Assembly (NCBI GenBank): GCA_949361645.1
Contig: OX442429.1
Location: forward strand, 2,917,231 to 2,981,230
Origin: Spongilla lacustris
Taxonomy: Eukaryota; Porifera; Demospongiae; Spongillida; Spongillidae
DNA: 64,000 nt
Direction: 5' to 3'
Shown piece by piece: positions 34,638 through 47,660 of the stretch. Position 1 is the stretch's first letter. The number at the start of each line of letters is the position of its first letter. Under the pieces are notes generated by a model that saw only the letters and a list, made by a program, of their open reading frames with translations, did no database searches and had not been told where the DNA came from. Both the position numbers and the translations under genes were made by a program.

Positions 34638-37281
34638 TACTAACAGTATGTGGTTAGTTTCGTTGTACGGCCTATATAGGGCGCGTGGGAGCCTGTGGTA
34701 TTCATAGCATGACTAACCACTCTTTAAAGTTCACTTCTTACCTTTTAACTCGGAGTTTATAAGGCGGGATTCGGAGAAACGAGGCAACCAAATCGTCGAA
34801 TTTTAGATACGGAAACAAGCACTGAGATGTGCAGTTATTTATGTATTGTGAAACGATGTGTTTTTCATTGCGCATATGTAGCACTGGGTTAATAAGAAGT
34901 TACTTTAAAGCTTGGATCAAAAGGATTTTGCATCACTAGAACTGTTTTGGCATAAACTGCCTCCTTTGGATGTAGTTTTATAATGAGTTTATTGTACGCC
35001 ATATTTTGTTCATACCGTACTTCGGTCTATTCAATCTAATTACAAAACCTAATGTCACGGACGAAACAGCCGTGAGCCATTGCGTTATTATTACGATACA
35101 TGTAATCAGTTGTGACGTCAAAGTGGACGATAATACCTTAACATATACGGAAAAACGTTAAAATTTCTATCCGATAATGGAATTTTTAACTTTGGCAAAT
35201 TGCAACTTACGATCGCAATGACGGATAAGCTTAAAATATTTCATATATTAACTACAGGGACTTTACAATGTAACGAACAAAGAATTAAACCTTACCTCGG
35301 AACTTTTCTGAAGTTTTTTCCTTAACCGCTACCCACCTTCAATTTTTTACAATCTTGAACCGATCTCCATAACTAGAGGGCGTGTAACGATCAAACTGCT
35401 CAAGGACATGCAGACTATGATGGTGCAGTTGCGTTGTAAATTTGAAGCATTAACTCCATTGCATTCATGAGTTATAAACAAAAAATGTTGTTTTAACCCT
35501 ATGTTACTTGTTGTGGTCCTGAAACGAAAACACATCACGTGATACAACATAAATTCACAGAATGATGCAAAAATACATGCTGATTCCAAAAATGTAATTG
35601 TTTTTTTCCACACCACGTTTTGTTACAGAGTTATGGCTAAAAAACGGGACATTCTCATTTTTCCCTCTCTTTGTGAGAAGCACTGTATGTGGCATGGGCC
35701 TTTTTGTGCCTGATGCCATAAACTTTACAATCAAGTACATGTACATGATGGGAGGGTGGAGTGTGCTTTGGGCCTGATGCAAAACCTTTGGTTAGTGGTA
35801 GAGGGGTTCAATATCAAGAGTTGTGTTAAAAGTCTGTTTGGGACTGTTACTATGGAGATGAGGCGAAATATTACTCGAGGACACTCCTGTATCTAGTTTT
35901 GTACTGGGGAAGAGCAGCACCAGGAACCCAATGCTGAGACTGACCATCCGGAGTGTTCAACACCTCCAGGGATATCCACCTTAGGCTCAACAAATTTACT
36001 TAAATACCCCTACGTTCCACTCTACTCAGCTGGCATGCACTTCTTCATCAAGCAAACCAGATGGGCAGGTGTGTTGAGTGTACCAAAGGCAGGCACACGT
36101 GTCCAGTTCTAGCAATGGAGGCCTACAGATAATGCTGCCACTGTTCCACTCACCCCTCTTCCACTTCAAAGTTGGTACGCCACTCGCATCTAAGAACTTC
36201 CACTCCACCTTCCTATCCCTGGTATGGTGGAGCAATCCAGCCAAATACAACACTCACATTGGTGCAGCCACTTACAGTAACTGCTGACACCATTCAGAAG
36301 TACATATGGTGCAGCCACACTCATTGTTAGTAATAGCAATAGCAGAAGAGGACAAATTGTGTATGTTTTAAATGCACATTACATGTTTGCACTAACCACA
36401 CACTGTGCAGAGACAGGGGAGGGGTTTGGGGGCCGTTTGGGCCTGTGTCAGCAAGCATTGGCATAACATAGAAGAAGGGGGGGGGGGGGGGGGGGGGGGG
36501 GGGGGTATAGTATGCTTTTAACCTGATGCAGAGGCTTTGGCCTAGTGATAGACTGCTCAGCGCTACAGAGTTTACACAAAACTTTTGTTTAAAAAAAAAA
36601 AAAATGAAAGCATTGGGATAGTGCTATTCCATTGGTGAAGCCCCGCGAAGGTGATTTGCTGTTAAAGCGCTTTACGCGCGCGTGTAGTACTGACTCTGGC
36701 CTGGCCATACACATGTATGCAGACAAAGATTCAAAATACGGCACGTGCAGATTTGATGTTAATCGATCTAGGTAAGGCTGAAATGCCTACGTATAGGTCG
36801 CAACTGTACTGAAAAGTGCCATTTGCAAATATCTATGTTTTGTATCAGTGCACGTGCCTATTAGCCTTCGCGTTTCATTCATCGAGCTGCAAGCAGGCTA
36901 AACGAACACGATAAGGAAAACAACCCACGCCACTATATAGGTCAAAAGTGTCCATGACGATCGACATCATAGTGTCCCTCTTGGCAGTCGAGACCTACGG
37001 TACTTGAGTAGTCGATCGCGAGTTCCTATCGTACTTTTGTATCAGGCCAGAAGCTGGCAGTAACCATATCGGGCTCTCCCTCGCTCGAAACGCTCTCGGC
37101 CTCCCCCCCATTGTCCGGTTATTAACAGCCTATTAGTATAGTTAAGTTCTATCTTCAGCTAAATTAACTTACTGTGCATATATTTATTCACCATTTTGTT
37201 CCATTAATATCAATATTAGTTGAATAATTCTGGTCGATGACGCAAGGCATTACGCAATGACATATTTTGATGAATAAATTA
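34638..37281. other. No recognisable gene; G homopolymer
   Basis: A 29-base G run lies at 36477-36505. Short open frames on both strands at 36026-36287 lack motifs. No inverted repeat that would mark the end of the RAG1-like element was found. Confidence 0.35.
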
Positions 37282-37460
37282 TGTGCGGTAGAAATTAAAT
37301 TTTTGTCTTGATTTTAGTTCAAGAATGGTTAATGGAATAATTTTTTGAAGTACATATGTCATAATCAGACCAATTTATAGGACATTTTACAAGTATTTAA
37401 AATTCAATTTGAAATAAAAAGCAAGATGACCGCCTATGTATGGGCCATTTCTGGATATGA
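37282..37460 (+). repeat. Dispersed repeat, copy B
   Basis: Inverted partner of 20362-20535, beginning TGTGCGGTAGAAATTAAATT. The copies differ by indels. Confidence 0.65.
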
Positions 37461-39650
37461 GGCAGATACGGAACCAAGTCTCCTGCTGAACTGCTGTGCA
37501 ATATTCTTCTGTTATTTATTAGCGCTTCATTGGTGCACATTACACGCATTTCGTTCACAGAACCTTAAGTCAAGAAAGCGGTGACATCACCGCACTGCAG
37601 CCCGCAGCGCGTGACAGGGGTATGAGTGAATTTAATTAAGGACCGCCCACTGGTCACAAAAAAGTAAGCAATTTCTCCAGACCCTTGTTCCGCGTAGCGG
37701 TGATGTAATCCATCCGCAGCTGCGGTTGAGGGTCTGGGTACGAGACTAGGTGGGAGATGGGAGTGGTTTGTGAGTGGGTAAGGGTGGTGGTTAGTGGCAG
37801 GAGAATGGAAGTGGTAAGCGGGGTGAGAGGTGGGGTCGGTAGTGGGAATACTGCCACCATTACCCGACCCAATTTTGTGAAAGGGGGGGGGGGGGGGGGG
37901 GGGAAGCGTATTCGTGCAGATTAAAATCAGATTACCCCTAAACACGTTTTACAGATTGCCCCAATTACTCGGATTGCTGTGAGCATTGAATCAGAAAAGG
38001 TAGGCTTTAAAAATAAAGATACGCATCTTCAAACTGATTGCCAAATGTTTCCTAAAGGGAAAAAGTTATATGAAATTAGACTTTTAAACATGAAACTCTA
38101 ACAGATATCACCACCTCTGATGTCGTCAACAAAGGCAGAGTGCGCTGCTTTAACCCCAGAAGAGGTGCAAAATAGGCCGATTCGCGTGTCTCCGAATGTG
38201 TTTAGTATAAAATAATGTACAGTTTAAACGATATAGTGAAATTGAAATAAGCGGCTGACGCTCTGCGGGGAAATTGCAAGGTTACTCGACACGCACACGT
38301 GGCATTACGCTGCCACTGTCACTGCACTCCGTGTTATCAATTTTTGTTTTTATTGAATTCAGCCCCACTGCGACTGAGTGGGGCTCTAGAAACCCTGAAA
38401 CACTTGTCTGGATCTGTAAGTGCATCATGAAGGACACTATACCCTGTAGCAGTTACGGACGTGTGATTCAAGAGATATGTGAACATGGCTCCCAGTGGCA
38501 AAGGTACGCAAGTGCATGTTGATGGTTAATTAAGTAGTGAACGAAGGTTAGGTTGAACGTGAGATGTAGAGTGAAGGGAGTGATGTGGAAAGGGGACAGG
38601 TACCGTTTAATTGTTTATGTAAAATACGGACTTGTAAGTCATTTTGCTATATGTGAATTTGAGAAATCAGAACGGGTTGTGAAATTCATCAAGGACCTGG
38701 TAAATATTACACATGTGTGCAAGTCATTTTGCAAGTTAGTGAAAGTGCAGAATATTTAGCTGGCAATATGTTGTGCATACAGTGTACATGTATTCTGTCT
38801 GTGAACTTTTAAAAATTGTAAATGTGCATGCATGTGATTGCCTGTTTGATATTCTGCTTACATGCGCTTTTTGTTAGTTGTCGTAATAGCTATACATTAG
38901 TTGTGTGCATACATGTTATTTGTAGGTACATGTTTATCCTAACATAAATGTGCATATATATCATAATGTGCACACCTCCTCACATGTATACCTCCCAAAT
39001 ACACACCTCATTAGTGCATCTCTCTTCATAAGCACACATCCTCCATACCACCACAAAGACCTACACACCCATATGCAAAAATCAATTTCTATCAGCCACA
39101 CCTCCCACATGCACGTATTCCCAATTATACCGACGCTCAGACACAAGAACTGAGCAAAAAACAACTATTGTGATAAAGTAAGTAGAATGTCCTATTTGTT
39201 TTTAGTAAAAGCTAATGATGACGAATTTTCTGAAATGGTTTTAAAGCCTCTTGAAATCGGCCATTTTCTACGTAACGAAGGCCTACGTACGGATATGCAT
39301 GCATCGGTATGTATTTGATCAAACAGAATTGCTACTAATTAAAATTGGTTTCAGAACGTATTGTCACATGCCTTAGATAGCCCAATGGAGCTGTACATAT
39401 CTGTGGTACTGAGCAGCATGCATATACACACATTAATGATGAGCAGGGCTAGGATTGTGTGAGCTTTTGTCTCCTCATTGGAGGGGGGAATGGCAGCAAC
39501 CAATTGTGGCTCTTATCTTTTAAAACAGAATTAATGGTCTTTAACAATGCATTGCAGTTGCTTCACTTTGAATAAATTGACTCAGCGCCCTCTTCTCCAA
39601 AATAGACCTAAACAAACATGGGTAGCATTTGCCCATTGGGCTATATCAGT
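37461..39650. other. No recognisable gene; G run and CA-rich tract
   Basis: GTGGG-rich degenerate repeat at about 37740-37850 followed by a 21-base G run (37883-37903). A C/A-rich stretch lies at 38965-39120. Short open frames at 38274-38759 are unrecognised. Confidence 0.35.
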
Positions 39651-39654
39651 AAAT

Positions 39655-40450
39655 AAGTGTACACCCCTACTGATGACACAAATTTGTGTCCTGGGGGGTA
39701 TATTCGATACTATAATCCATGTAATGATATAAATCATGACCTGCAGGGAGTTATTATCCTAGTCTTGGGGGGGTGGGGGTGGTATGAGTCATGTCCAGGT
39801 GGGGGGGGGGGGGGGGGGGGGGGGGGAGTTATAATCCATAACCTGGGGGAGTGGGGGTGGTATACGTCATGTCCAGGGGGGCGCTATAAATCTTGACTTG
39901 GGGTGGGGGGGATGATATAAGTCATGTCCAAGGGGGGGGGGGGGGGAGTGCTATAAAACTTGTCCTGGGGGGAGGGGGGGGGGGGGGAATGGTATTAATC
40001 ATGCCCTGGGGGGAGTTATAATCCATGTCCTGGGGGTGGGGTGGGGGGGTATACGTCATGTCCAGGGGGGAGCTATAAAATATGTCCTGGGGGGGGGGGG
40101 GGGGGGGCATAAATCATGTCTTGCATGGGGGAAGTTTTAAATCCATGCATTGGGGGTGGGGGTGGAGAATGATATAAGTCATGTCCAGGGGGGGGGGGGG
40201 GGGGGGGGGGGGTGCTATAAATCTTGTCCTGGGGGGGGGGGGGGGGGAGTGTGTGAATGGTATATATCATGTCCTGCGGGAACTACAAATCATATCCTGG
40301 GTGTAGTGTACTGAGACATACTGCTGTCCTGAGGGATGTGGTTTGATGTGTGACTGTCCAGTAATATATCTGTCTTGGGGGAGGGTATAATTAGTATCTG
40401 TGTCCAACGGGGTTACTTTATAAATAATGTCATCAGTAGGGGTGTACACT
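39655..40450 (+). repeat. G-rich minisatellite
   Basis: Degenerate units alternate TATAAATCTTGTCCTGGGGG with TATAAGTCATGTCCAGGGGG, each followed by a G run of variable length (5 to over 25). Unit spacing is roughly 45-75 bases because the G runs vary. Proline-rich open frames on the minus strand are repeat artefacts. Confidence 0.9.
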
Positions 40451-42008
40451 TATTAACTGGAATAGCCCATTGTCTGGCAAGTGTATGCATTTTGAAGGGC
40501 AGTTTTCACTATGCACCTGTTGCTGCTACCCACTCAACTATGCACTTGGTGCATACCAGTGCGTTGCATTGGAGCTCAGGGGGCTGTGTCAGAAGGCAGG
40601 AACACAGTTGACTGACACTTCAGCTGGTTGAAAATAGTCTGGCCTGCAAGAGGTAGACAATGATCATGAGAGAAGAATGGAGGTGGGGCAATCTTCCAAA
40701 GTGATATGAATCTATTAGGTGTGACTCAGACTTTTGGTTGGCAGCCTCTGCCAACAGTTGACCTCCTCACATGTCCTTGAAGTGCGCACACACCTGCATA
40801 GTGATTGTGTGTATTATTAAGTCATAGCAGTTATTTATTTTGAATAAGTGCATTTACCTTGCATGCATTCTTCATTGGTATGTATTTGCCACTTAAATGG
40901 CGTTATACAACACTGACCTGTGATGTATCTCCTTTGTCAAAGGACGGTTCTTTGCATAGAATGCTTACATTAGATACAGAAACGTCGAGTATGCTGATAT
41001 CAACAGTTGAGGCGGTGCATGAGGCCAAAGGAAATAAGCAAATTATCTGCAATGTTTTGCAATCATAGCTGCATGGCTATTTGCTTCTGTTTGCGCATTT
41101 TAGCCGTTGCCCACACACTCTGCAGTGCTTGGGCTCTTGGTGCATGTGGTAATCCATTCCTGTACATACATATATAACGAGAATCGTATCGATTATTCAT
41201 GAAATACGATCGCGTTGTTTGGGACGACAGAAAATTCGTCACTACTTAAGGAGTGAGAATTCTAACAGCCACATCTCTCTTACTCATCGGTGTTTTAGGC
41301 TCAGTTACCTTCTGGATTAGTGCATGAAGTCCACTGTACTGAATTTAGTACCCACCCCTCCAAAATGATTGCCGCGTGGCGTTCTGTAAACACCTTGCGC
41401 ATACCATTGCCGTATGACGGGGAGTGTGTATGTAAAGTCTTGATAACATAAAAATGAGTGTGGTGTTTGAATCCTTTTTCATATTTTGATTTGCTGGTTT
41501 TACTGAGGTAGGTACAGGGACATTTTTTTTAAATCGTTATTTAAGGCACATAATATACATCATTGGAAAGAGCAAAAATATACATTCCAACGATATCTTA
41601 TGTTTATATTGATTAGTTTCGTTGCGAGCACCACGCTATTCCAAAGATGTAATACGAAATGATCGCGAATGTACGTGAGTTAATGGGAACCGCGAAACAA
41701 AAACTGTCCCGGTTGAGTTTATAATCAGTGCAGAGATGCAACTAAGTGCAAAGACTTAACCAAAACGTTAAGTTACGATGACTCGCTCATAACATACAGA
41801 GAGATGCATTGAAATCTGCTCCTATAAGTCATTTACACTTTTAAAGTTAAGGAAGGTTATTCTGTCAAATTGGTATCATAGCTGTATGCACTGAATTATG
41901 GTACAAAGGGGTGAAATATACACAAATCACACTAATAGTACAATAATACACAATGCAAAACAAATATCCCATTATAACAACACAACACTATGTACAATGC
42001 AACATTAT
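40451..42008. other. No recognisable gene
   Basis: Short open frames only (for example 40859-41068), with no motif. The part next to 42009 is the 3' side of the following minus-strand gene. Confidence 0.35.
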
Positions 42009-43493
42009 TCATGTATTAAGTTCACTTAAGTTAAGGTCACCAGCAATGTAATCTGCTAACAGCCCATATACTGTCATTGTAACGTTCTCCCCATCTTCTT
42101 CATCTTCATCTGATTTCCAGTAATACAATGACTTTAGGAACTTTTGACTTTGTTATTAACTATTGTTGACTTGGTGTGAACATAATCTAAACTGTGAAAA
42201 GCAGCATACATAGTAACAATATTATGAATTGATTCACAAATATGTGATGTATAGTACCACCTGCAATTGTTTTTAAACTTAACACGTATGATTTAGGAGG
42301 TGATGCTGCAACACTTATGTGTATTTCATTAACATGGTCTCCATTAACTGTAGTTGAATCCCAGGAAAGTGTAATATCTTTGTAATTATACATTATTTCT
42401 CCTACTTGTAAGTCACTTAATACTCCTAATTCATATGCACAGCAATTAACTGTGGATGGGTTTGGGAGGCTAGTTATCTTTACACCTGCCAGCTCTCTTA
42501 AAATCCCTTCAATAACTGGACTTATATTATATGTTGGCACATGTTACTCTAAACAGCAATAGACAGCTTTACGACAAGCAATGTTATATGTTTTATCATC
42601 GCTTTTAGCATTAATGCATTTTAAAGATTCTTCCTCACGAACCCACTCCTCCAAATTGCATTGAAGCATATCATTTTCAATTTTCATTAGGCGAATTTTT
42701 TCATTTAATTCCTTATTTTCCTTCTTCCATTTCTGCTCATGTATCTTATAGGAGATTTTTGATTTGTAGTACTTATATCTTAATGCAACAAGTGATCGTT
42801 TTAGCTGTCTTGATTCGCTTCCTTGACCTTGTTTTAATGAGAGGTTTTCCAGTTTCAACTTGTTAATCTTTGAATTGTTTGTATTAATTGTTCTTTTAGC
42901 ACTTAGCAATTTAGAACGTAGTGTATCTTCAATGTTGGACTTCCTTCTTAATGCTTTTTGAAGATACTTGTTTTTCATTTTGACACTTGGAAACAATTGA
43001 AGCTTTACTTTGAGAACATTATTTGATGCAATCAACTTCCTTAAAGAAGTTTTTATTTCCCCACATTTAGTGCAGCCAGATGTAGAATTCAATGTTATTG
43101 AACCAGAACTGCCACTTTGGCTAGTGTGCATGACAACACTAGCTGATGCGTGTGGATTTTGCTTCTTTGTCACTTATTCATTTAAAGGTAAATCAAATTT
43201 CAGCTTCAGAAAACAAACAGCATCTTCCCAGGCTCTATCAAGATGCTTCTTCATGTCTTGATAGTTTGAAGCACATGCTTAATGGAGGCGCACAATGCAT
43301 TAATGTTCACATCTTGTCTTGGTGCTAGTTTTGCCACTATCCTCGCTATTTCTACGGGTTTGGCATTTTTTAGGTTGGAGTTGATGTACAACACCAAGCC
43401 ATTTGTTACATCCGGAGCAAGAAGGGATCCATCCTCACTTACATCCTTTTTATAACCATTAATGAGCATTCTGAGATCAGCAACTGTCTTCAT
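42009..43493 (-). pseudogene. Coiled-coil transposon-type gene, broken
   Basis: Start region MKTVADLRMLINGYKK (43493 downward), then HLDRAWEDAVCFLKLKFDLP after a one-base shift. A ~200-residue Lys/Glu/Leu-rich coiled coil (42544-43173) follows, then HVPTYNISPVIEGIL, LPNPSTVN and ITLSWDSTTVNGDHVNEIHI (42187-42540). A C-terminal exon at about 42009-42125 reads FLKSLYYWKSDEDEEDGE and ends SELNT. In-frame TAA codons occur just before VTKKQNPH and just before HVPTYN. The layout (coiled coil, then ISPVI..., STVN, WD.T...H.NEIHI) is one I associate with multicopy transposase-like genes of invertebrates, which are normally several hundred residues longer. The section between 42187 and the last exon is missing, so this is a truncated remnant. 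Confidence 0.55.
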
Positions 43494-44786
43494 TCTAAAT
43501 AGCGAAAAGCAATGATTGCGTGCATACATGTACGTGTGTGATATGAAGTAATTAAACATGAATACTTGGCTTGAAAAGAACAGTGCGTGGGCATCATCGT
43601 ATTGCAATGTTATAGCAATAGAAATATAGTGATTAGTTCACTCTTGAACGAAATTTTATTTACAACGTAGTTAATTGAAGATTGGGGTGTGCACTAAATA
43701 GGGTAGTCAGAAAGAACGCTATTGAACCGAATTTGAATGAGCTCATGCATTTTAGACAGAGAATCCAGGTTATCCAACTTAGTTCAAACACAAAGATACA
43801 TTAGTACAAGGATTTGTGCTCTTTTTTCATGCATGCCAACATAAAACGCCTGGGTAGTTAAAGCACCCTTTGGGCATCGTGCAAATGGCCTCATACTTTG
43901 TAGCATAATGATTCAGTGCCTAACTTAAATAAAAAACATACCATGTGATAGTTGGTTAACAATCGGAGTCAAGATTCGTTCCCAAAAAAATGCTACGAAT
44001 TCAATGTGTCAAATAAAAAAAGAACAAGAACCAGCTCGAAATTAGACGATAGTGTCTCATTCTACAACTAATCGGGTCACTAAATCTAGCCATGCAGTCG
44101 GACTAACCTCGCAGGTGATTGAGCAACTTTCTTCTCTTCGCGATACACTTTTTCAATGTTACGAAATACGGGTCCAATTTTCGACGTAGTTTTAGATCAT
44201 CGATTTTCGGACCCCATTACGCGATTTGTCACAGTACCTAACTGAGGTGTTAAGAGCTTCGAAAGTCGAAACACGGGTACACAGTAATGAGGTGTCGCTT
44301 TTCAATTATCGACGTACATATACCGTGCGTTCTAATTGTAAAACCTAGTTTCCAGCCGCATACAGCCGTGATCGACGATAGGGGCCCTATGTACACGCCT
44401 ACAATCGATGAATTTATTAATACAACAACGCTAATTGCCTTAAAATCATGTCGTAATAGTCTATCGGGGATTTAGCTTGATATTTACTGTTACACAAGCA
44501 TACAAATGTATGGTGATAAAAAATGATTTTGAAGATTATTTAAGCCTTAATAAATAAGCCCCCATTACCATTAGCACTTCCTTCCAACCATAGCTGCTGC
44601 CATTAATTGTACAGTTCATGTATTGCAAATCCTAGCGCTAGTATTAACAACTGTGTGAAACCATGAGGCTTCATAAACAACATTTCTTCAAAAGTTTCCG
44701 CGCATCACGCGGATCAAGGGAGCTGTGCCCCTACCACACCGTCCCTCTACCTCGAAACTGTCCTGATAGAACTCCCCTGGGCCCTG
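43494..44786. other. No recognisable gene
   Basis: AT-rich sequence without supported exons or repeats. Confidence 0.35.
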
Positions 44787-44840
44787 CAGTGGCGTAGGAA
44801 GGGAATATAGACCTATGCCACTGCCCTGGATACGCCACTG
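44787..44840. mobile_element. 54-bp hAT-type terminal-repeat relic
   Basis: CAGTGGCGTAGGAAGGG at the left and CCCTGGATACGCCACTG at the right form an almost back-to-back inverted repeat of hAT-like termini, with about 20 bases between. No target duplication is evident. Confidence 0.55.
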
Positions 44841-44875
44841 ACTGCTCAATAATTCATACGACCCTGTGCTGGAGG

Positions 44876-44966
44876 CAGGATCGCCCCACTTTTTTACTCC
44901 GAGGGGCCCACAATGTTTACCATTTACCCAGCGCCAGGCCCATTAAATGGTTATTAAATCTAGCAC
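44876..44966 (+). mobile_element. Partial diverged copy of the 45146-45311 element
   Basis: Shares GCGCCAGGCCCATTAAA, GGGGCCC and the terminal GCACTG with the right half of the element at 45146-45311. The left half is absent. Confidence 0.65.
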
Positions 44967-45145
44967 TGCTAGCTTGGATAATACGAACGAGAGCTAGTGG
45001 TCAATATAGTACGACTTTAATTAGCCACACCCCATATACATGTACGTGTATATGAACGAGTGGCGCCACACGCATTTTGAGGCAATATGTGCGCACGTGT
45101 CGTCAACTTACTGTACTAGAGGTGGAATCTAGTATTAGGAATTAC

Positions 45146-45310
45146 CAGTGGCGGATTAACCGGGGCGCAGCTGGCGAAAGAAAAAGCGCCAAGCCCACCA
45201 CGTATGTACATGTACACGCCCCCCCCCCCCTCCCCCACTTGTATTTATACGAGGCAGGGGCCCGCAAGGTTTACCCTGCGCCAGGCCCATTAAACGGTTA
45301 ATCCGGCACT

Positions 45311-45311
<1 letters not shown>
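45146..45311. mobile_element. 166-bp MITE with hAT-like ends
   Basis: CAGTGGCGGATTAACCG at the left and CGGTTAATCCGGCACTG at the right are 17-base inverted repeats with one mismatch. The right end abuts a 32-base G run (45311-45342) that hides any target duplication. A C run lies inside at about 45219-45230. Confidence 0.8.
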
Positions 45312-45342
<31 letters not shown>

Positions 45343-45345
45343 CGG

Positions 45346-46360
45346 GGGGAGGGGGGTTTGGCGGCAAATTTGACAAACCCCTTAATTGTAGGACAGCTTT
45401 CGTGTTTCGAAATCGCCCACCACATCCGGTTTTCAACGGCTGTTTTAATTAGTTCATAGCATTCGACCCCCAAACCAGGATGCGTCTCTTCGAAGCGGGT
45501 GTGTCATGTGTATAACCCTATCAAATAGAGTTTTTTTAAACATACTATGATTATTAAACTTAACGATTATTATTGAGTATTAAAGGATTGCATTTTCAAT
45601 ACGCCCTTGAGGCCATTAATTGCGCCAGTATCCTTTCTAAACATAAAAATGAAGTGGCTAAATGTTTATAACTTACGGTTAGTTAATCAAATTCAAGAGT
45701 AGCCATTTTTCATTCATTTAAATAGCTTAAATTGTACTTTGTTTTGAATAAATTAGAAAAATTAGTGCTTAAAAATTCAGCACGAAGTCAAACACACTAC
45801 CCTTATGTAAAAGCAATTGAATACATGCTATAGGATGTCTATTTGAACACCATCACTTACTGGTGATGTCTATATGAGCTGGCTTATTTGTGGGAGCGTT
45901 CGTGTTTATGATGTTCAATGCGGTCCCATTTCACAAAAGTAAAGTTATAACAAGAGTAGTGAATGTAGGAAAAGACTAAAAAGCAAATTTCTCTAACTGT
46001 CGCGTTCATTTTTGATACTAACCATGGCATGCCTTCATTACTAATTCCTGACGCGTTATGACGTTTTTCCCGTTTCATTACCGTGCACGCGTCCATTGAA
46101 ATGTATGGAGGATGACACTCTTTTGGTCACTGTCACTCAGGAAAAGATGCCCATGACAAGGAAAAAGAACTTTATGATGAAGAGGATCATAAGGAATACC
46201 TCTGTCGTTAAACAAAAAAATTAGCCCTCTTCCTGACGCTTCCTCATCAGAATTTCAGTGTTTCCATAGACATGTATGGATTTTGATTTTAAAAATGAGG
46301 GTTTTTCAAGACATTTATGCTTCCTGACGAAAATCCAAGCTAGATATCAAAAAGGAAAGA
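45346..46360. other. No recognisable gene
   Basis: AT-rich sequence with no supported exon. The last five bases before 46366 (CTAAC) are the target duplication of the next element. Confidence 0.4.
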
Positions 46361-46639
46361 CTAACTGTGATATCATGTGTTGTATTGTCACGTGCGGTGC
46401 GCGTGATAAGAATTAGTTAAGACCTAATCCTACATGGTGGCAGCGGTGTAGCGTGTGGCGGGTCCTTCAACCTCGAAAGAGGAGGAAAGGAAAAGAAGGA
46501 GGTGAAGGTACCTACCACCGCCACCCTGACCAAGCCATTGCTACCTGGATTGCCATCGGGAAGGAGTCGTGGACATAGTCCGACGTCGAAACAGGCACGG
46601 ACACGTGTGTGGTCCAATAGTAGGCCTACCTGTCGCCGG

Positions 46640-47040
46640 GGAGGTGGAGGACAGAGAGCGCCTGCCGCCGAGGAGGACAGAACGCCTGCCGCCGAGGAGG
46701 ACAGAACGCCTGCCGCCGGGAAGGACAGAGCGTGCCTACTGCCGAGGAGGACAGAACGCCTGCCGCCGGGGAGGACAGAGTGCCTGCTGCCGCGGAGAAG
46801 TGAGTGTGCCTGTCGCCGGGCAGGACAGTTAATGTGTGCCTGCCGCCGAGAAGGACAGAGCGCCTGCCGCTGGTGAGGACAAAGAGTACCTGCCGCCGGG
46901 GTGGACTGAATGTACCTGCCGCCGGGGAGGGCTGAACGTGCCTGCCGCAAGGGAGGGCTGAACGTGCCTGCCGCAAGGGAGGGCTGAACGTGCCTGCCGC
47001 AAGGGAGGGCTGAACGTGCCTGCCGCAAGGGAGGGCAGCT
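46640..47040 (+). repeat. Minisatellite inside the LTR element (24-bp type)
   Basis: Units of CCTGCCGCCGGGGAGGACAG, with variable ends, repeated about 15 times. The last four are a nearly identical GGGAGGGCTGAACGTGCCTG form. Confidence 0.85.
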
Positions 47041-47324
47041 AGTGCGTGCCTACCACTGGATAAAGTTCCAGGGTGGAGAGAAGAGGCTCTGCCACCAAGG
47101 GAGAGAAGGGTGATATGCTTCCGCGAAGGAGAGGTATGTAGCCATGTGTGTCGAGACAAAGGCCATGGGCCAGGAGACTGAGTTGAGGCGAGCGGCCAGA
47201 GCCAGTGGGGCCAGAGCCGTAGCCGAGGGCGAGTGCCGACGCTGGGATGTTACGTACGGTGATACGCTGAACCCCAAGCTGAGGGCGAGAGCCAGTAAGA
47301 GACAGCATGGTGGCAGAAGGCAAG

Positions 47325-47505
47325 ATGGCCTGAGCCAAGAGAGGCAAGATGGCCTGAGCCAAGAGAGGCAAGATGGCCTGAGCCAAGAGAGGCAAGATGG
47401 TCTGAGCCAAGAGAGGCAAGGTGGCCTGAGCCAAGAGAGAGGCAAGGTGGCCTGAGCCAAGAGAGAGGCAAGATGGCCTGAGCCAAGAGAGAGGCAAGAT
47501 GGAGG
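47325..47505 (+). repeat. Second minisatellite inside the LTR element (24-26 bp)
   Basis: CCTGAGCCAAGAGAGGCAAG followed by ATGG or GTGG, about 8 copies. A partial LTR-like stretch TGTATTGTCACGTGCGGTG follows at 47548. Confidence 0.9.
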
Positions 47506-47660
47506 AAAGAAAAGAACGAATATTTGACTTTGTAGGAAGGGAGAGATGTATTGTCACGTGCGGTGTGCGTGCATGGGAAGGGGAGATGTGATATCATGTG
47601 TTGTATTGTCACGTGCGGTGCGCGTGATAAGAATTAGTTAAGACCTAATCCTACACTAAC

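Larger units (their letters stand above)
46366..47655 (+). mobile_element. Miniature LTR retroelement (TRIM-like), 1290 bp
   Basis: Identical-looking 69-bp direct repeats (46366-46434 and 47587-47655) begin TGTGATATC and end CCTACA, i.e. TG...CA, and are flanked by an exact 5-bp duplication CTAAC (46361-46365, 47656-47660). Right after the left repeat comes TGGTGGCAGCGGTGTAG, in the position of a primer-binding site. Right before the right repeat is a purine tract, GGGAAGGGGAGA. The interior is GC-rich and made largely of two minisatellites, with no gag or pol. Proline/alanine/arginine-rich open frames on both strands follow the repeats. LTR length, total length and lack of coding capacity match TRIM-type elements. 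Confidence 0.85.

Noticed and set aside
46417..47612. Several overlapping Ala/Arg/Pro/Leu-rich open frames as gag-like genes
   Set aside because: They follow the 24-bp minisatellite periodicity (a multiple of 3), are open on both strands, and show no gag, zinc-knuckle or protease motif.
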